Positions 9,690-21,841 of a stretch of 64,000 bases of DNA are shown here, piece by piece. Each line of letters begins with the position of its first letter. The stretch's first letter is position 1. The position numbers and the translations under genes are program-made. The notes under the pieces are model-generated. The model was given only the letters and a program-made list of their open reading frames with translations, made no database searches and was not told where the DNA came from. The stretch lies in the NCBI GenBank assembly GCA_037043015.1, contig CM073329.1:15454648-15518647 (forward strand). The letters are read 5' to 3'. The DNA comes from Bryum argenteum. Its lineage: Eukaryota > Streptophyta > Bryopsida > Bryales > Bryaceae.

Positions 9690-9905
9690 CTACTCTGTTG
9701 GACACTGATTCCAGCACCCGCCCCAGATGTCTACGCATTTACTGAATTGTGCATCACAGAGCTCCAAGAACCTAGATTTGCAATCATCCACAACCCGGTT
9801 TGACACGCACTCTTGTAAACCTTGACCAGAACAGAGATTGGTACGGCATTTTGAGCTTTTTGTATCAAAATACACTTCATGGATTTCATGAAAGTACCTA
9901 GCTCT
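9690..9905 (-). CDS. Possible cysteine-rich exon, gene incomplete
   Basis: A minus-strand open stretch follows a plausible acceptor (GAGCTAG near 9900) and ends in a stop at 9690. It has eight cysteines with spacing such as CVDIWGGCWNQCPTE and CKSRFLELCDAQFSKC, and so looks like the last exon of a small secreted protein. I could not find a convincing first exon with a signal peptide at 9950-10650, and I do not recognise the family. It may be a relic. Confidence 0.3.
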   Translation of the reverse strand, partial: RARYFHEIHEVYFDTKSSKCRTNLCSGQGLQECVSNRVVDDCKSRFLELCDAQFSKCVDIWGGCWNQCPTE

Positions 9906-11812
9906 GGAGTTGTGCTTTTGTTGAATGTCTGTGCTTAATTTCGACTCTTGTTATGAGCAAACATATGAACGATCGGAAGCTATGAAAATTGGGACAAACC
10001 ACAGGCTTTGAGATCGAAAGAATGTCAAGCTGAGGAAAAGCGTAAGTAGGACCTGAAGTTCCCACATCACGACAACGAGCTCGCCGAAGTAGAGAATAAT
10101 TACCATTGCTATGAACAAGTCCGATGTTTCTTTTATTCTGGGCAATTGTCCATTCAAAGTCTTCAAAGAACTGAGGCATTGACGAGCTGCACAGCAAGGC
10201 AACCGCGTATGCTTTTCGTCATTCAAAGTTGGAATAAGTCAATCAAGTCTAGCACAAAGATAGAGGATGAGGCTCGGAAAGGAAATGGAGTGCACGAAGT
10301 TCTTCAACATTGTAGAGTATTATCTGAGGTGCATCCGGTCACAACTACTGTGGTCCCTTCGTAGATGGATGGGTGTCATAAGATGAGAGTTGCTACTTCG
10401 AGCAGCGCTTCTCAGGTATCGTGTCCTCACCCCATATCATGAAATAATCACCATTGCAGATTTTGTGATGTACAGATTCTGATATTGTGAGTGAAGATCT
10501 GCGCCAGGGAATATTGATGGAGTTAACAGACAGAGCGTGGTGAGAGCAGAGTAGATGCTGGCGTTTGCGTAGTGGATGAGGGCAACACATCCACCTGGAG
10601 ATCGGAAAAGGAAACTGGAGACGGAATACACGAAGGCTGCAGTTGATCATGACAAGTTCAATGACAGCTTAGCGAGGGACTCATTTTTCTCTTACAACAT
10701 GCGGACAGAGTTGCAGGAGATTCACTCACAATAGTGCGATCAGAATAAGAATTTATATATCTGTGCTAAAAAGTTCTATACATCTTTTTAATACTCTACC
10801 GATGTACCGTATGCCGTTCTGTCATAAAGTAGTCGAACATATATTGCTATAACTCTTAACAGAATTTCTACTGAATTGGTAATTTCCCATATACGTCCTT
10901 CTCCATGTTCTTCATCTTCCATTTGATTCAATTTTCGTGAGCATGACGTTCCTATCAGCTTCGTTTCCCTTCCACTTCAGTTCCCTATTTCATTTCCTTC
11001 AATTTCAACCAACTTCAAATCATCCCTCTATCTTGATTTCTATTTTCTCTACAACCCACTACTCTGAGAAATGGACCACAGCACATTTCTTAAAGACAAA
11101 GGCGAAGAGACGGTACTAAAAATGAAATAGCGAGTGTTACTTGATATTATCAATTTGTATGTATACAAAGTGCTTCCTAAACATCTGACCTACACAGAAG
11201 CTTTTCTATTTGCAAAGCACAACAATGTCATTCAAGCAAAAGCTAACAGATAAGCTGATGCATGTCCAAATCAAAGCTGCATTGTCAGCTTTTGAGTTTG
11301 TGTGAGTCTGGTACCAGTAACGAGGACGAACTAACCTACCTACAATACATAGGAATACACGTGAGAGCAAATACTAGCTCTGGATAGAGGACCAGAATTA
11401 GTAGTAGGAAACAAGCAAGCATCAGGAGGACGACGATTATTACACTTCACTATGCGAGTTCAGAGCACCAGAGCTCAGCGTCATCTTCATCATCTCTTTC
11501 ATCTCTCAAAAAGTGGAAAACATTGCAGTAACCAATATCCGGAAGCAACTTGCAATGAAACAGGAACCAAAATACTATAAGTTTGTCATTTTTCTAACGG
11601 CAGATAATAAAATCTGCCTGGTCATATGCATACTGTCTACTTGATTTGTTTCTTTTTTGCTTTGTGAAGAGAGGGGCTACGGTACGGCAGATAAATACTC
11701 GGCTTCCGAAGAGAATGTTGGTGCTCATGATCTAAATTTTTAAGAGTTTGTACAGGGATTCAAGCACATGATAGGATAGGTAGTCAAAAATGAGGCCTTA
11801 CGAAAAATGGCG
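9906..11812. other. Spacer between convergent genes
   Basis: The region lies between the 3' ends of the GH16 fusion gene (+) and the TCX gene (-). Short open frames at 9950-10650 on both strands show no recognisable domain. I see no transposon ends. Confidence 0.4.
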
Positions 11813-14800
11813 TTAGGGAAGAGGGGCAGAAGAAGATGATGGCAGTGCCTGGAGGATAAACTTTCGAGCGCTTCGGAGTCCTGGCGGAGTTCCACTGCCA
11901 TCTCGTTGCTCCCTGTTGCCTCCGTAGCGCGGTGGCGTCACTCGTTTCTGCTTTGGAGAGCTCGACTTGGTCACGGTGCTTCGACTCGGAGAACCCATCT
12001 CCTCTTGACTATACTTGATAAACTCGGGGGTGTCGTCATCGTCTGCGTTGTTGCCCATCTTCACCGATTCAAGTTCACTTTGAAGGTTCTTTCCTGACGG
12101 CTGCATTGAGGGCGCGTACTGTTGACTTGAGTGTTGCCCTTGGTCTATCAATCGAGGTGTGTCGAATCGGGACGGTGACCGTGGAGCCGGCTGCCTGAAT
12201 TTCGGTGAATGTGGTGACCAATTTCTGCACCCAATTAACCCTTTTGTTAAGCATAAGATTCAACCGACTTGAGCTTATGAAGGCTCTAAGCTTTGTTGAA
12301 TAGCTTTCAGAACGACATGTGACACGAGATCAGATGTAATACGGGTTACGATACGGTTCGAGCAATGGCGACAGTTCACTTTCAGAAACTCGTAAACTGC
12401 AGCATTCATACGAAAATGTTTTCCAGAAGGAGAAGGAAAGGGTTAGGAAAACGCAAAACCGATGGTTATTTTTGGGACAGAAGAAGAAAAAGAAAACAAA
12501 ACTAGAAATTTTACAGGCATTGGTTGCTAGAGATCTCATGCACTGCACTCTAAAAACCACAACTTCCTTTTCCTGATGAACACTGAAATCCCAAAATCTC
12601 GCCACCAGCCGTTAGACAGATCACATTGACATTAGATACAGAAAATTCCTGAAAATTGCACTTTACCTGTTCTCACAGTAATTTAGGGGAAGGGTGGTGA
12701 GAAGTGGGGTACCTTTGATGATGCGTGCTTGTAGAAGACGCGGCATGATACGGAGACTCAGTCATCTGGCTACTGAAAGCAGGGGAAGCACCAGGTCGTT
12801 CAGAAGTGACACAGGAGGTGGAGCCCGGCGTAGGACGCAACGGAGCCATAGGTAAGGGAGTGAGGGTACAAATATCTCCGAGCCCCTCCCAGCGAGGCGA
12901 AAGATGGCCGATACGAGCAAACGTTGGGGTAGTCATCGGGGAGTCTCCCGCTCCACTCATGGAGAAGTCGGCGTCGCTGCCTTGTGGATACGGCACGAGA
13001 TGGAACGAGTCCAAAGTGTTGGACAACCTTGATGCTGGTTGCTGTGCTAACGGCGATGCACAATGCTCAGTGTCGAAGGAGTTTCGTCTGCCCCGTCCCG
13101 TTGACCTCGCTCTCAACAACGACCTTCCAAGCCTGCCACAAGCCCTACACCGATAAGGATCCAAACAATAGTAACCTGTAAAAGGGGTGGTTACTGAAAC
13201 AGTTTTGAGGTTATGTACCCGTCGTGTTCGAAAGTAGGAGTGATTGGAGACAGAATTGGCTTCGCAGAATCACGGAGTCGGTCGGATTTTCCACTCATCC
13301 TATTGAGAAGCTCGATGGGGTTCTCAGCGTGAGACTCATCCAGTGGGGAGTTCGCCTGCTGCTCTCCTTCCTTCGCCTCACCCTCCTCCGGCCCTGCATT
13401 GCACTTAATGTCAGATGGAAGAATCTAACGGACTTGGTAGGTTGTTCTTCACCCGCACAAATACTAATAGCCAGAACCTTCATGGTTGATCTGATTCATG
13501 TCGTCGAATGTAACTACAATCTTCAAACCCTCATCCTAAAGACTTGAAAACTGACGATATCAAGAGAAACAGCAATAGATTTATCTTTACACCGAAAAAC
13601 AAGTCTTCTACCCCACTATTCCTCACTAGAGTTGTTCAGACAAATCCCAGAGCATGGCCTTGTGATGAAAAGGTAATTGTGAGAAGATTCTTCAGATGAC
13701 TGAGCTTCACTAATAGAGGTCAGTGGTACGCACCTTCCTTCCTGCCATACATGTTCTTACAACCCTCGCACCGACATCCTTCGGAACACCCAACACCAGC
13801 CTGTTCACAACATCGGCACTATTATGAGTCTCCAAGTAAAGTTTTCACTCGCTAATGGAGACAACGATGAAGAGAAGGATATAGTTACCTGGTAACATTC
13901 GCAGTACTTTTTGAGACAAAGGGACTTCTTGCAGTTACAACCACGCTTATGTCTGGCCGAGGCTGGAGTGTCCAGAGCCTCATCCTGCAGCACCATTACA
14001 ATAAGCTTAGAATATATCTTATTAACCGGTCGCAATAAAAAGAAAAGTGGGTTTCGACTTACCCCAGGAGCAGGAGAGGATTCAGCAGCTACAATCTTGG
14101 GAGCAAACGCCAGTGGATTACGAGATAGAATCTGCAGTCTAGTATTCTGGACCGTCTCGTCATATTCAGGCTTGTTGAAACAATCGTGACACGCACATGT
14201 ACCGACACATTTCACACCCGCAGCAAAACACTCACAGTACCTGCCAATCCACAGCACAAATGTCAAAACCCAGTGCCCAATAAAAATGTCTAGAGGACCA
14301 AACACTGCTATATGACTCAATATGATGAAGGTAATACGTACAGTTTGAGACACTTGGATCTTTTGCAGTTGCACCGCTTGCAGCCGTCTGCTGATTTTTC
14401 ACTCTGAGAAGACACATTCGATTTCCGCCTCGACAACCTGGGAACACAATGCAACGTTAGAAGGTCTTCAAATGCGCAAATTCTGGACACTTTAAAGTTG
14501 AGATGAGCAGGTTCATGTGAAGATGAAACTATGAAACAGTTAAAATGAGTGAACTCTAGACAATTAAAAGAATGTCACCATTCAAAGTGGAGCTCACCGT
14601 CTTCGTTTGCTTCGTGGGCTGTCCATGAGATCGTCCATAGGGTCGTCATCGCCTTGTGGGATCAACTCTTGTTGAGATCGTTTCTGTCCACGAGGGCTAA
14701 CAAGTCTTGGCAGATTGGCAAGCGGAGTCAATGACAAAGTCTCTTCCAGAGGAGCCAGATTCTCAATATTGAGAGACCTGAAATCAGTAGTAGGAAATTC

Positions 14801-17285
14801 CACTCCATCATTCCTCCTCTCTAAAAGCGAGGCCACCGATCCTGGATTGAAGCTCTGGAGGGGGATGGCAGGGTAACCTCCCAATGTATCTTCCTTCGGA
14901 GGTTGTTGTAACCCCAACACTGTCGCCAACACTCCTTTCGAGCTTTCTCCAGCAGCTGCCGCTGCCGCCTGCGCTGCCTGCTCCCGCTGCCTTATTCCCA
15001 TGGCGCTCGTTAGGGAGTTTAAGTGAAGCCCAATTCCGGAAGGTCGCATTCGAGGACTCCGTCTGACTCCCTCTGGTGGCGTACTTGCCGGTGACTTCCG
15101 GGTCTTCGCCTTCAAACTCTCGTACGAGCTCATCTGTTGCATCCTTATCAGAGTCTCTGCCTGGCTCCCTGCAAAAAAGAGAATGATCAGGTGGATGCCT
15201 TTGGGTCATTTCGTGCAATAATGCTGTGTGATGGATCTTCACCTTTGAAATCGGACGAATCGTTAGCATTTGAGAAGTTGGGCAACGGAGTTAGCACTCG
15301 ACTTGCAGTAGGTTCTGATACTCCTTGATCGCCGAGGACTGTTTCGTTGTTGTTGCCGTCATTCACACTGCAATCCTTCAACCTGCTACCTAACGACTTC
15401 CTACCACCCATGCTGCCGAGGCTCTTTCTTCTCACTCCAGAAGCATCGAAGTCTAGACACCGTCGCCGAATTCCTCGCTGTCCTGTGGTATCAGCCTGCA
15501 CTAACGTGTGAGCATACTATTGAAACGTTGAGAGACAAGCCACCAGACTTTATGACAGAAGGGATATTGTTGCAGTAAACAGTGAGCTTTCTGATGAAAC
15601 GTGATTGCATCACGAATCAATGGAAAGTTGGCTTTCAAGCCACCACACTCTGTGAGAGATGAGCGAGCATGCATCTTCCTATTGAAACATAAGCAGTCAC
15701 AAATGGACGGATAATTGGGAGCCAAGCCACCGTACTCATTGAGAGAACAGCGATTATTGCAGTAATATGTGAGCTTCTATTGAAACATAATCGATACAAA
15801 GCTGAGAATCAAGCCACCGTACTCTATGAGAGAAAAGCGATTGTTGCAATGCCAAGCGAGCTTTCTAGTGGAACGTGATCCAGTCACGAATCAATAGAAA
15901 GTTGACAGTCAAGCCACCGTACTTATGAGAAAAGAGAGATTGCTAACAGAGCAGGGAATAACGTGTGAGCTCTCTGTTGAAACATAATCAATAGAAAGTT
16001 GCGAGTCAAGCCACCGAAATCAGTGAAGGAACAAGCTATTGTTGACAGAGCATGTAGCTTTCCGTTAAAATGTAAGCATTGGAAAGGTGAGAGTCAAGCC
16101 AGCGTACCCTATGAGAGAACAACGATTGTTGATGGCCAGCATTCTCAGTGCCAGTGGTGGAGGGAAGCGAGCCGAGAACGAGATTTTCCTGGTTAGCCGC
16201 TTCGTCATTCGATTGATGCCGCATGGACATCCCTGGAATAACAACCTCACTGGAATCCTCCGACCATTCATCATCGCCATTATCCTGTCCTAGGTTGCGG
16301 TTTCCAGCAAGAAGATAAGCCATGGCGGTCGTATCACGGTCGAGCTCCGGGCTACCTTTTGCTATCGGACTGAAAGTCAATCCCTGGGAGCTGGATGTCA
16401 TGGAGATTCGTCTATGCTCCAAGCATTCCGACTCTTGGCTTGGCATCACCTGAGAAATTACACTAGAAGTAGATTGCCTTCTATCAACCACATCGGACTT
16501 GCCTTCCTTGTAATCTGTGAATTGCGTTTGGAAGCTCGTTGCGGCCGTAGAGGAGTCTGGATTATTCAGTTGCGTGGAGTTCATAGCGAACATTCCTTGC
16601 CCGACCAGATTATCATATCCATCACCCTTGCCACTATCCGATTGCGAAGCCGGCATTTCCTCGTTCCCTTGTCTCCGCGAGCACGGGGTTACCACTTGGT
16701 GGTGATGATCCTCGCTACGAGGTGTCGGCGATGGCGCATTGTCTGATATCGTACTTCTGCTTGTATGCCATCCGAGGCTCTCACGCCCTTCAGCCTGCGC
16801 TTGCGCTGTCAGACGCTCCGTTGCCACAACCCTGACCATCCATCAACAACGCACAATCAGTCGGCGACCTATTGCTGCAACCTTCGAAAAAGATAATGTA
16901 CTTCGTGGATGCTCACCGCTTCAACGAGCTCGTCGACGACCGTCTCGAAGAGCTTCGAGGCGATGCGAACACCCGAGGCTCAGGAGGGAATGTCATCTCA
17001 TTGTACGTCTGCGCATGGTGCACCGACTTGGCGGGCTTGATTGGCGATAGGTCGCACAAGTACTTAAACAACGGAGAATCCTGCAATCGAATCAATCGGA
17101 TCAATGGGAGCTTCAAATTGCTAACAATGACGAGTAGTCTATATTGGATAATCACCACGCACCTGCATATCACCACTCACGGGCGGGATAGACTCTCGCT
17201 TATCGGGCGAGCCTAAGTCCGCGCCGCTCTCTGATTCTCTAACCACCACCTTCTCGGCCGCCGTTTTGCTACCCCTCGTCATCAT
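11813..17285 (-). CDS. TCX/CPP1-type CXC-domain transcriptional regulator (TSO1/tesmin-like), 12 exons
   Basis: Exons are 17285-17163, 17080-16917, 16831-16108, 15495-15243, 15168-14598, 14437-14342, 14240-14063, 13984-13889, 13800-13734, 13393-13219, 13144-~12677 and 12224-11813. All phases agree, giving about 1108 residues. The exon 11 donor could instead be at 12712, shortening the protein by 12 residues with the same phase. The CRC DNA-binding domain spans residues ~630-757. CXC1 is [19 protein letters not shown], the linker motif is RNPLAFAPK, and CXC2 is [20 protein letters not shown] followed by [12 protein letters not shown]. Family motifs also include [10 protein letters not shown] (~residue 50), [11 protein letters not shown] (~344-354), [12 protein letters not shown] and the C-terminal [13 protein letters not shown] proteins bind CHR-like TTYRAA sites and act in MuvB/DREAM-type cell-cycle complexes; the role here is inferred by family. 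An extra-long region at 96-337 lacks domains. Intron 3 is a minisatellite. Confidence 0.93.
15500..16140. repeat. Tandem repeat filling TCX intron 3, built from the exon 3 donor junction
   Basis: Six to seven imperfect units of roughly 90-100 bp occur. Each carries a version of AAGCCACCGTACTCTATGAG followed by AGAAAAGCGATTGTTG. On the minus strand this is the exon 3 end and its splice donor (CAACAATCG... TCTCATAG|GGTACGCTGG). The authentic exon edge at 16108 is the last unit of the array, so the intron repeats donor-like sequence many times. Only some units keep GGTAC; others read GAGTAC and would not splice. Confidence 0.8.
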
Positions 17286-18240
17286 GCTTGCAAAACGGAC
17301 ACACCCCAAAACTCCACTCTCAAGCTACCTCACTCCTCCATCGCCATGCCACAACTTTCGGGAATGCCAGCTTGCCAAGAAAGAGCGCATTGGCGGGTTG
17401 ATAGCCAACAGATCATATCCAAGAGCTTCAATCATCCCAAGAAGCCGCATCTCACAAAACCTCTCACCCAAGAATTAGATCCCGCTCGACGACGACGACC
17501 AAGTCCCGGAACTACAGAAGAAGAAAAGACTCTCAACCATTGCGAGCTAGGGCACTGCTACTCCCATCGCTCTCACCCTCACCCGCCCCCCTGGTGCCAG
17601 AAAGAGGTCAGAGCCCTGACCATTGAAGCGGGAAATAGTGAAGAGAAGGAGGAGGGGGAGGAGGAGGAAGAAGCTGAAAGAGGAACCGCCCCTCGTCGTC
17701 GTCGTCCATCACATCGCCCGGTACCTTGCCACTAAGCTGCTCATCCAAAGATGGGTTCGACGAAGAATGGCAAGATGGGTTTGACGGAGAATGGAAAGGG
17801 TGGCAGAATGGCAGAATTGAAGAGAGGGGGATGATGATGATGTGAATCTAGGCTATAATGTATCAATGGTGTGCAGCAGAGCAGAATGGGCAGCGGAATG
17901 ATGAGAGGAATGGCAGGAATGGGAGGGAGGGGGGTGATGAGCGAAAGTCGAGAGGGAGATGAGCAGCTCTGTGGACGACGCCGGCATTCCTTGCATGTCA
18001 GTCGCGAGGCGGGGCTCCTTACAGGACTACTGCTACTGCCCTCCTCTGCTGCCACTGGTGAGGGGTCGCTTGCGACACCCTCCACCACCCCAGCCCCCGC
18101 ATTTTGGACTCGCCCCGCGCGGGAACCTTTTTCTTTCCTCGCCTGCCCGCCTGCCCACGCCTGCCTGCCCGTGGTTTGTTGTTGCCCCCTCAAGGTGTAC
18201 CGACTCCTTTCGTTTCTGGATATTGGGTGCATATGAATAT
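17286..18240 (-). promoter_or_regulatory. GC-rich 5' region of the TCX gene
   Basis: The sequence is unlike the AT-rich DNA beyond 18240. It has GAGGAGGGGGAGGAGGAGGA-type purine runs at 17640-17680 and pyrimidine-rich CCTGCCCGCCTGCCCACGCC at 18140. Open frames on both strands are low-complexity and overlap each other, so I read this as promoter and 5' UTR, not coding sequence. Confidence 0.5.
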
Positions 18241-18838
18241 AAAAAATTGTTATTTAAGATTTTTCCAAGAGCCGCTAAGGCCATGTCCAGCCCACATTGT
18301 GGGCCAAATAGTGGAGCCTTGTTTGGAGTGCGAGGAACCTCAGTTCACTAAGTATCTCTCTAACTCAGCTAAGAGGGTTGAAGTCTTTTAAATTTTAGCA
18401 CACCATAACTTAACATAATTAGGTGACTGTACTCACATTTTAACGTCTCCTTTAACCAATGGGAGATTGACACATGGCAGTGATTTTGTTGGCATGAAAT
18501 CATTTCTATTATAACCGGATTGTCAAAAAATGTGATTGGTGAGTGGCCATTTCATCTGTCCTCCCTCCCAGCATGGGGTGGGATTTCGACGGCCCCCCCT
18601 CCGCCTAGGTGGTGCCTGCGAGATTTTGACGCAGCCTAGCAACCCGACCTCGAGCATAGGGTTGGGCATGCTCGAAGGATACACACAGGTAATCCCTAGC
18701 CAAACCATGATATGTTTAAAAACCACGTTCTTTTCGAAGTTATGTAAATAAACAAGTGTTGCAAGACCAACCAGGTTGGTCGCAAGTAAATGTATTTTCT
18801 TGATAGTCGGTACATACCATTGATTAAAGCAAAGATTC
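18240..18838. other. Intergenic, no feature recognised
   Basis: Between the TCX promoter and a tandem array. A GC-rich island near 18570-18660 is open in both directions but has no recognisable product. Confidence 0.35.
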
Positions 18839-19010
18839 GACCAATCACAACCCACGAAAGGTTCACCAATAACGATCCTTGAAAGGTCCATCAATCACAA
18901 CCAATAACGACCCTTGAAAGGTCAATCAATGACAACCAATAACGACTCTTGAAAGGTCGATCAATCACAACCAATAACGACCCTTGAAAGGTCAATCAGT
19001 CACCACCGTT
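18839..19010. repeat. Tandem repeat, ~36-bp unit, about five copies
   Basis: The unit is ATCAATCACAACCAATAACG followed by ACCCTTGAAAGGTC, with point changes. It has no coding sense and lies in AT-rich intergenic DNA. Confidence 0.75.
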
Positions 19011-20259
19011 AAGAAGTTGATGACCTCTAGAGAGAAGGTCACATAGATGATGATTGCAATTGTCTTTTGTTGCAAGTCTTGTAATACTCAACAACTCTGC
19101 CTAAATAAGTGCAGAAGAAATATTCAAAAATATGAATGGAACAAAAGGGTTTGATTTAAATGGCTTTTCATATAAAGTAGGCACAAATTCACAACAAAAT
19201 TACAAATGCACATTTTGACCTTTGTCAAACAACACATGCATAGTAACAAGGAGCCTTGCAATTGATCGAGTAGCTTCAATTCATGGTTTACAATAAATAT
19301 TTGAGAATAAATATATAATTAATAGTGCTCATGAACTTGAAGAGGAAGTTGACTGGGCGTGACTTAAGGGAGTTTATTCTGAAAAAGAAGCTGACTGCCC
19401 GTGGACAAAGAGCGTCAACATGAAAAATAAGCTAATTAGACGTTAACGACAAGAGTCGACTTCAAAAGCAAACTAATTGCATGTGAACAAAAAAGCCAAC
19501 CTATTCAATCGAGGAATAGCTACAAAGAAACAAGATATGGTTGAACTTAGTAATGATTCACTTAAGGCAAAAACTCAACCTTCCAGTGAATGTGGCCCCA
19601 CATGCCTCAGAGTTTTCTATTGCAATTTTGTATGGGAGGATATAAGCAAAAGAGCCAAAAAAAAATTAAAAAATAAAAAAAAGAAAAAAAAAATTAAAAA
19701 AATTAAACATACTTACTTACATTCAATCAAGTGCCTTTTGTGGCCACAAATGTAAACAACTTGAGGGCTTTTATTCCAATAATATTCATTCTTGAAACCA
19801 CTACAATTATAATAAGATTGTTTATGAATTATGTCGCAGGGCCCTAATATCCAAATAAAACGAGCATCAATTTCAAAATTATCTTGCAATTGTTCATAAA
19901 CTCAATGACAAAAGAGTATTTTTTAAATTAAAAAATAAATAAATAACTTTTAAAAATTTAAAAATTGAATGCGTGTCAAACGAGGATATTCCAAAACATT
20001 TATTCTGATTTCTAAAATCTTCAAATGGTAACGAATAGATTAGCATATACCAAGACACAAAAATTTTATAAGAACTGAAGGTCTCGCCAATAGGTCCACA
20101 TAGTCAAATGCAACATTTTTGTTGTTGGGTATGTTGTAGTTTTTTGATGGCTTGATCTTACTAAAGGATGTATGATAAAGGTAAAAAATGCCTTTGAAGA
20201 AAACATCTTGATGTTATGAAGCAATAACATGACAAGTATTCTAAAACATATTATCTATG
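19011..20259. other. Intergenic, AT-rich, nothing recognised
   Basis: Includes an A-rich low-complexity stretch at 19655-19700. No gene or element ends were seen. Confidence 0.4.
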
Positions 20260-20263
20260 TTAA

Positions 20264-21203
20264 CCCTTTCAGGACCACTCCTGTTTTGGAAGTCGAGGTT
20301 TTTTTGAGGTGTCTGGATGTATTTTGGAATGCATCGAACAAATGAAGGGTCAAAATTAAGATCCGACCGTATAAATGTGTAGTGAACTTCACATACATGC
20401 TAGTGGCCAAACATGGGTCAGATCTACCGTATGAACTGAGTATTATGATGTTCCGAGTCAAGTGTAGTACATAGCGTATACATGACCTCGGAGCATTTTA
20501 CTAGAATTAGAGACCAGAATATCTAGATTTGGGCAGAACACATGTAGTCAATATTGTAGAGAGTTTAAAGATCTATCCAACAACACCATGAGCGTTGCAT
20601 TTCGAGCATTTATGAAACTTAAATTGTGAAAAGAGACCAAGAACCCAGTTCCTTGTATACGGTAGCGTACGAGAAATACATGGGATATCGTAGCAAATAT
20701 GGTCAGATTGAAAAATCAGACATGGTCACATTCATTATACGCCAAGCCTTAACGTAGAATCAGTGTGCAAACAACATGTGGTTGATTCTTTTTGGGGAGG
20801 ATTTCAGGTTGTACAAACGTATACACTTTGATAGACGGTGTTGGGTTGCCAAAAGAAATCAACTCTTTTTTTGTCAATGGAGCCAATTGAGTAGTACCTC
20901 CATGTTCCCATGTTCCCAAGGGACCCTTAGAATTGGTGTCATGTGTCCTCGACAGCCGTATTTCCTTAATCTTTCTCACTTCTTTCCAGACCAGCTACCG
21001 TATCGTATACTCATCACCATGTATAGATAGCTCTACCAGGCGGAGTACGAGTCCAAATGCATTGTTGTTTTGTGTAGTAGATCCAGTACACACTCCTCTT
21101 CCGGCGTTGTTCTCTAACATTTTGCTCTTTCTACACAGATTTTACTCAATCATGGAATAAGCACACTTCAGCGACCATATTTGGTTGATTGGTCATGAAA
21201 GGG
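20264..21203. mobile_element. TTAA-flanked element with CCCTTTCAxGACCA ends, 940 bp
   Basis: The left end is CCCTTTCAGGACCACTCC. The right end inverted is CCCTTTCATGACCAAT. TTAA lies at 20260-20263 and 21204-21207. The interior has no transposase reading frame and does not resemble the other TTAA families here. The boundary signature is the same (CCC...GGG within TTAA), but the terminal sequence differs, implying a separate non-autonomous family. Confidence 0.75.
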
Positions 21204-21322
21204 TTAAAAAGGTAGATAGAAACAGAAGGTGAAATTGAGGAAGTGAAGGGTTGCATGAATCTATATAGACATGGGATATATTTCAAAATATTTTTTTAAT
21301 AGTGAATGAAAATAGACGAATT

Positions 21323-21530
21323 TAACCCCTATATGTTCTTGATGTTGAAAAACGACCTTTTGGGTGAAGGGATGAAACTTTGATGAGCCATAACTTCTTC
21401 GTTTGACCATTCTGACTAAATCACTTCAGTTGAATCCTAAATTAAGTCTCGTTTGTGTGGTAAGAATTGCACTCCCATGTGATACGGTATAAATTAATGG
21501 CATGCATTTAGTATTAGACATGTTTTGTTT
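21323..21530 (+). repeat. Dispersed repeat copy (as at 6283 and 23812)
   Basis: Begins TTAACCCCTATATGTTC. It shares GAGCCATAACTTCTTC, CTAAATCACTTCAGTTGAAT and AATTAATGGCATGCATTTAG with the copy at 6283. The right boundary is unclear. Confidence 0.45.
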
Positions 21531-21777
21531 ATGGGTTTTCAAATATTAGGCATGTTTACGAATGCAAGCCAATTATGTGAAACCAAAAATATCAAATAAA
21601 TTTAGTAATGGATTTGCAATGGTGATTCTATACTAGAAAAACTAAAAGAACAAATGGGTTTTGTACAATCGTTCTTCTGTTATCTACAATTGGGTTTCAA
21701 ACTTATTTTTTTGGGATGGTTTCCAATTGGATTCTAGTTTTAGTGGTAGATCTGATATGTGCAAAAGACCATTTTCA

Positions 21778-21841
21778 CAAATATCAATTGTAATATCATT
21801 TTTACAAATATCAATTGTAATATCATTTCTACAAATATCAA
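21778..21841. repeat. 27-bp tandem repeat, 2.4 copies
   Basis: The unit CAAATATCAATTGTAATATC plus ATTTTTA is repeated exactly once more, with a partial third copy. Confidence 0.8.

Noticed and set aside
17286-18236. Several long open frames on both strands upstream of the TCX gene
   Set aside because: They are mutually overlapping, low-complexity and GC-driven, and lie where the promoter and 5' UTR are expected.
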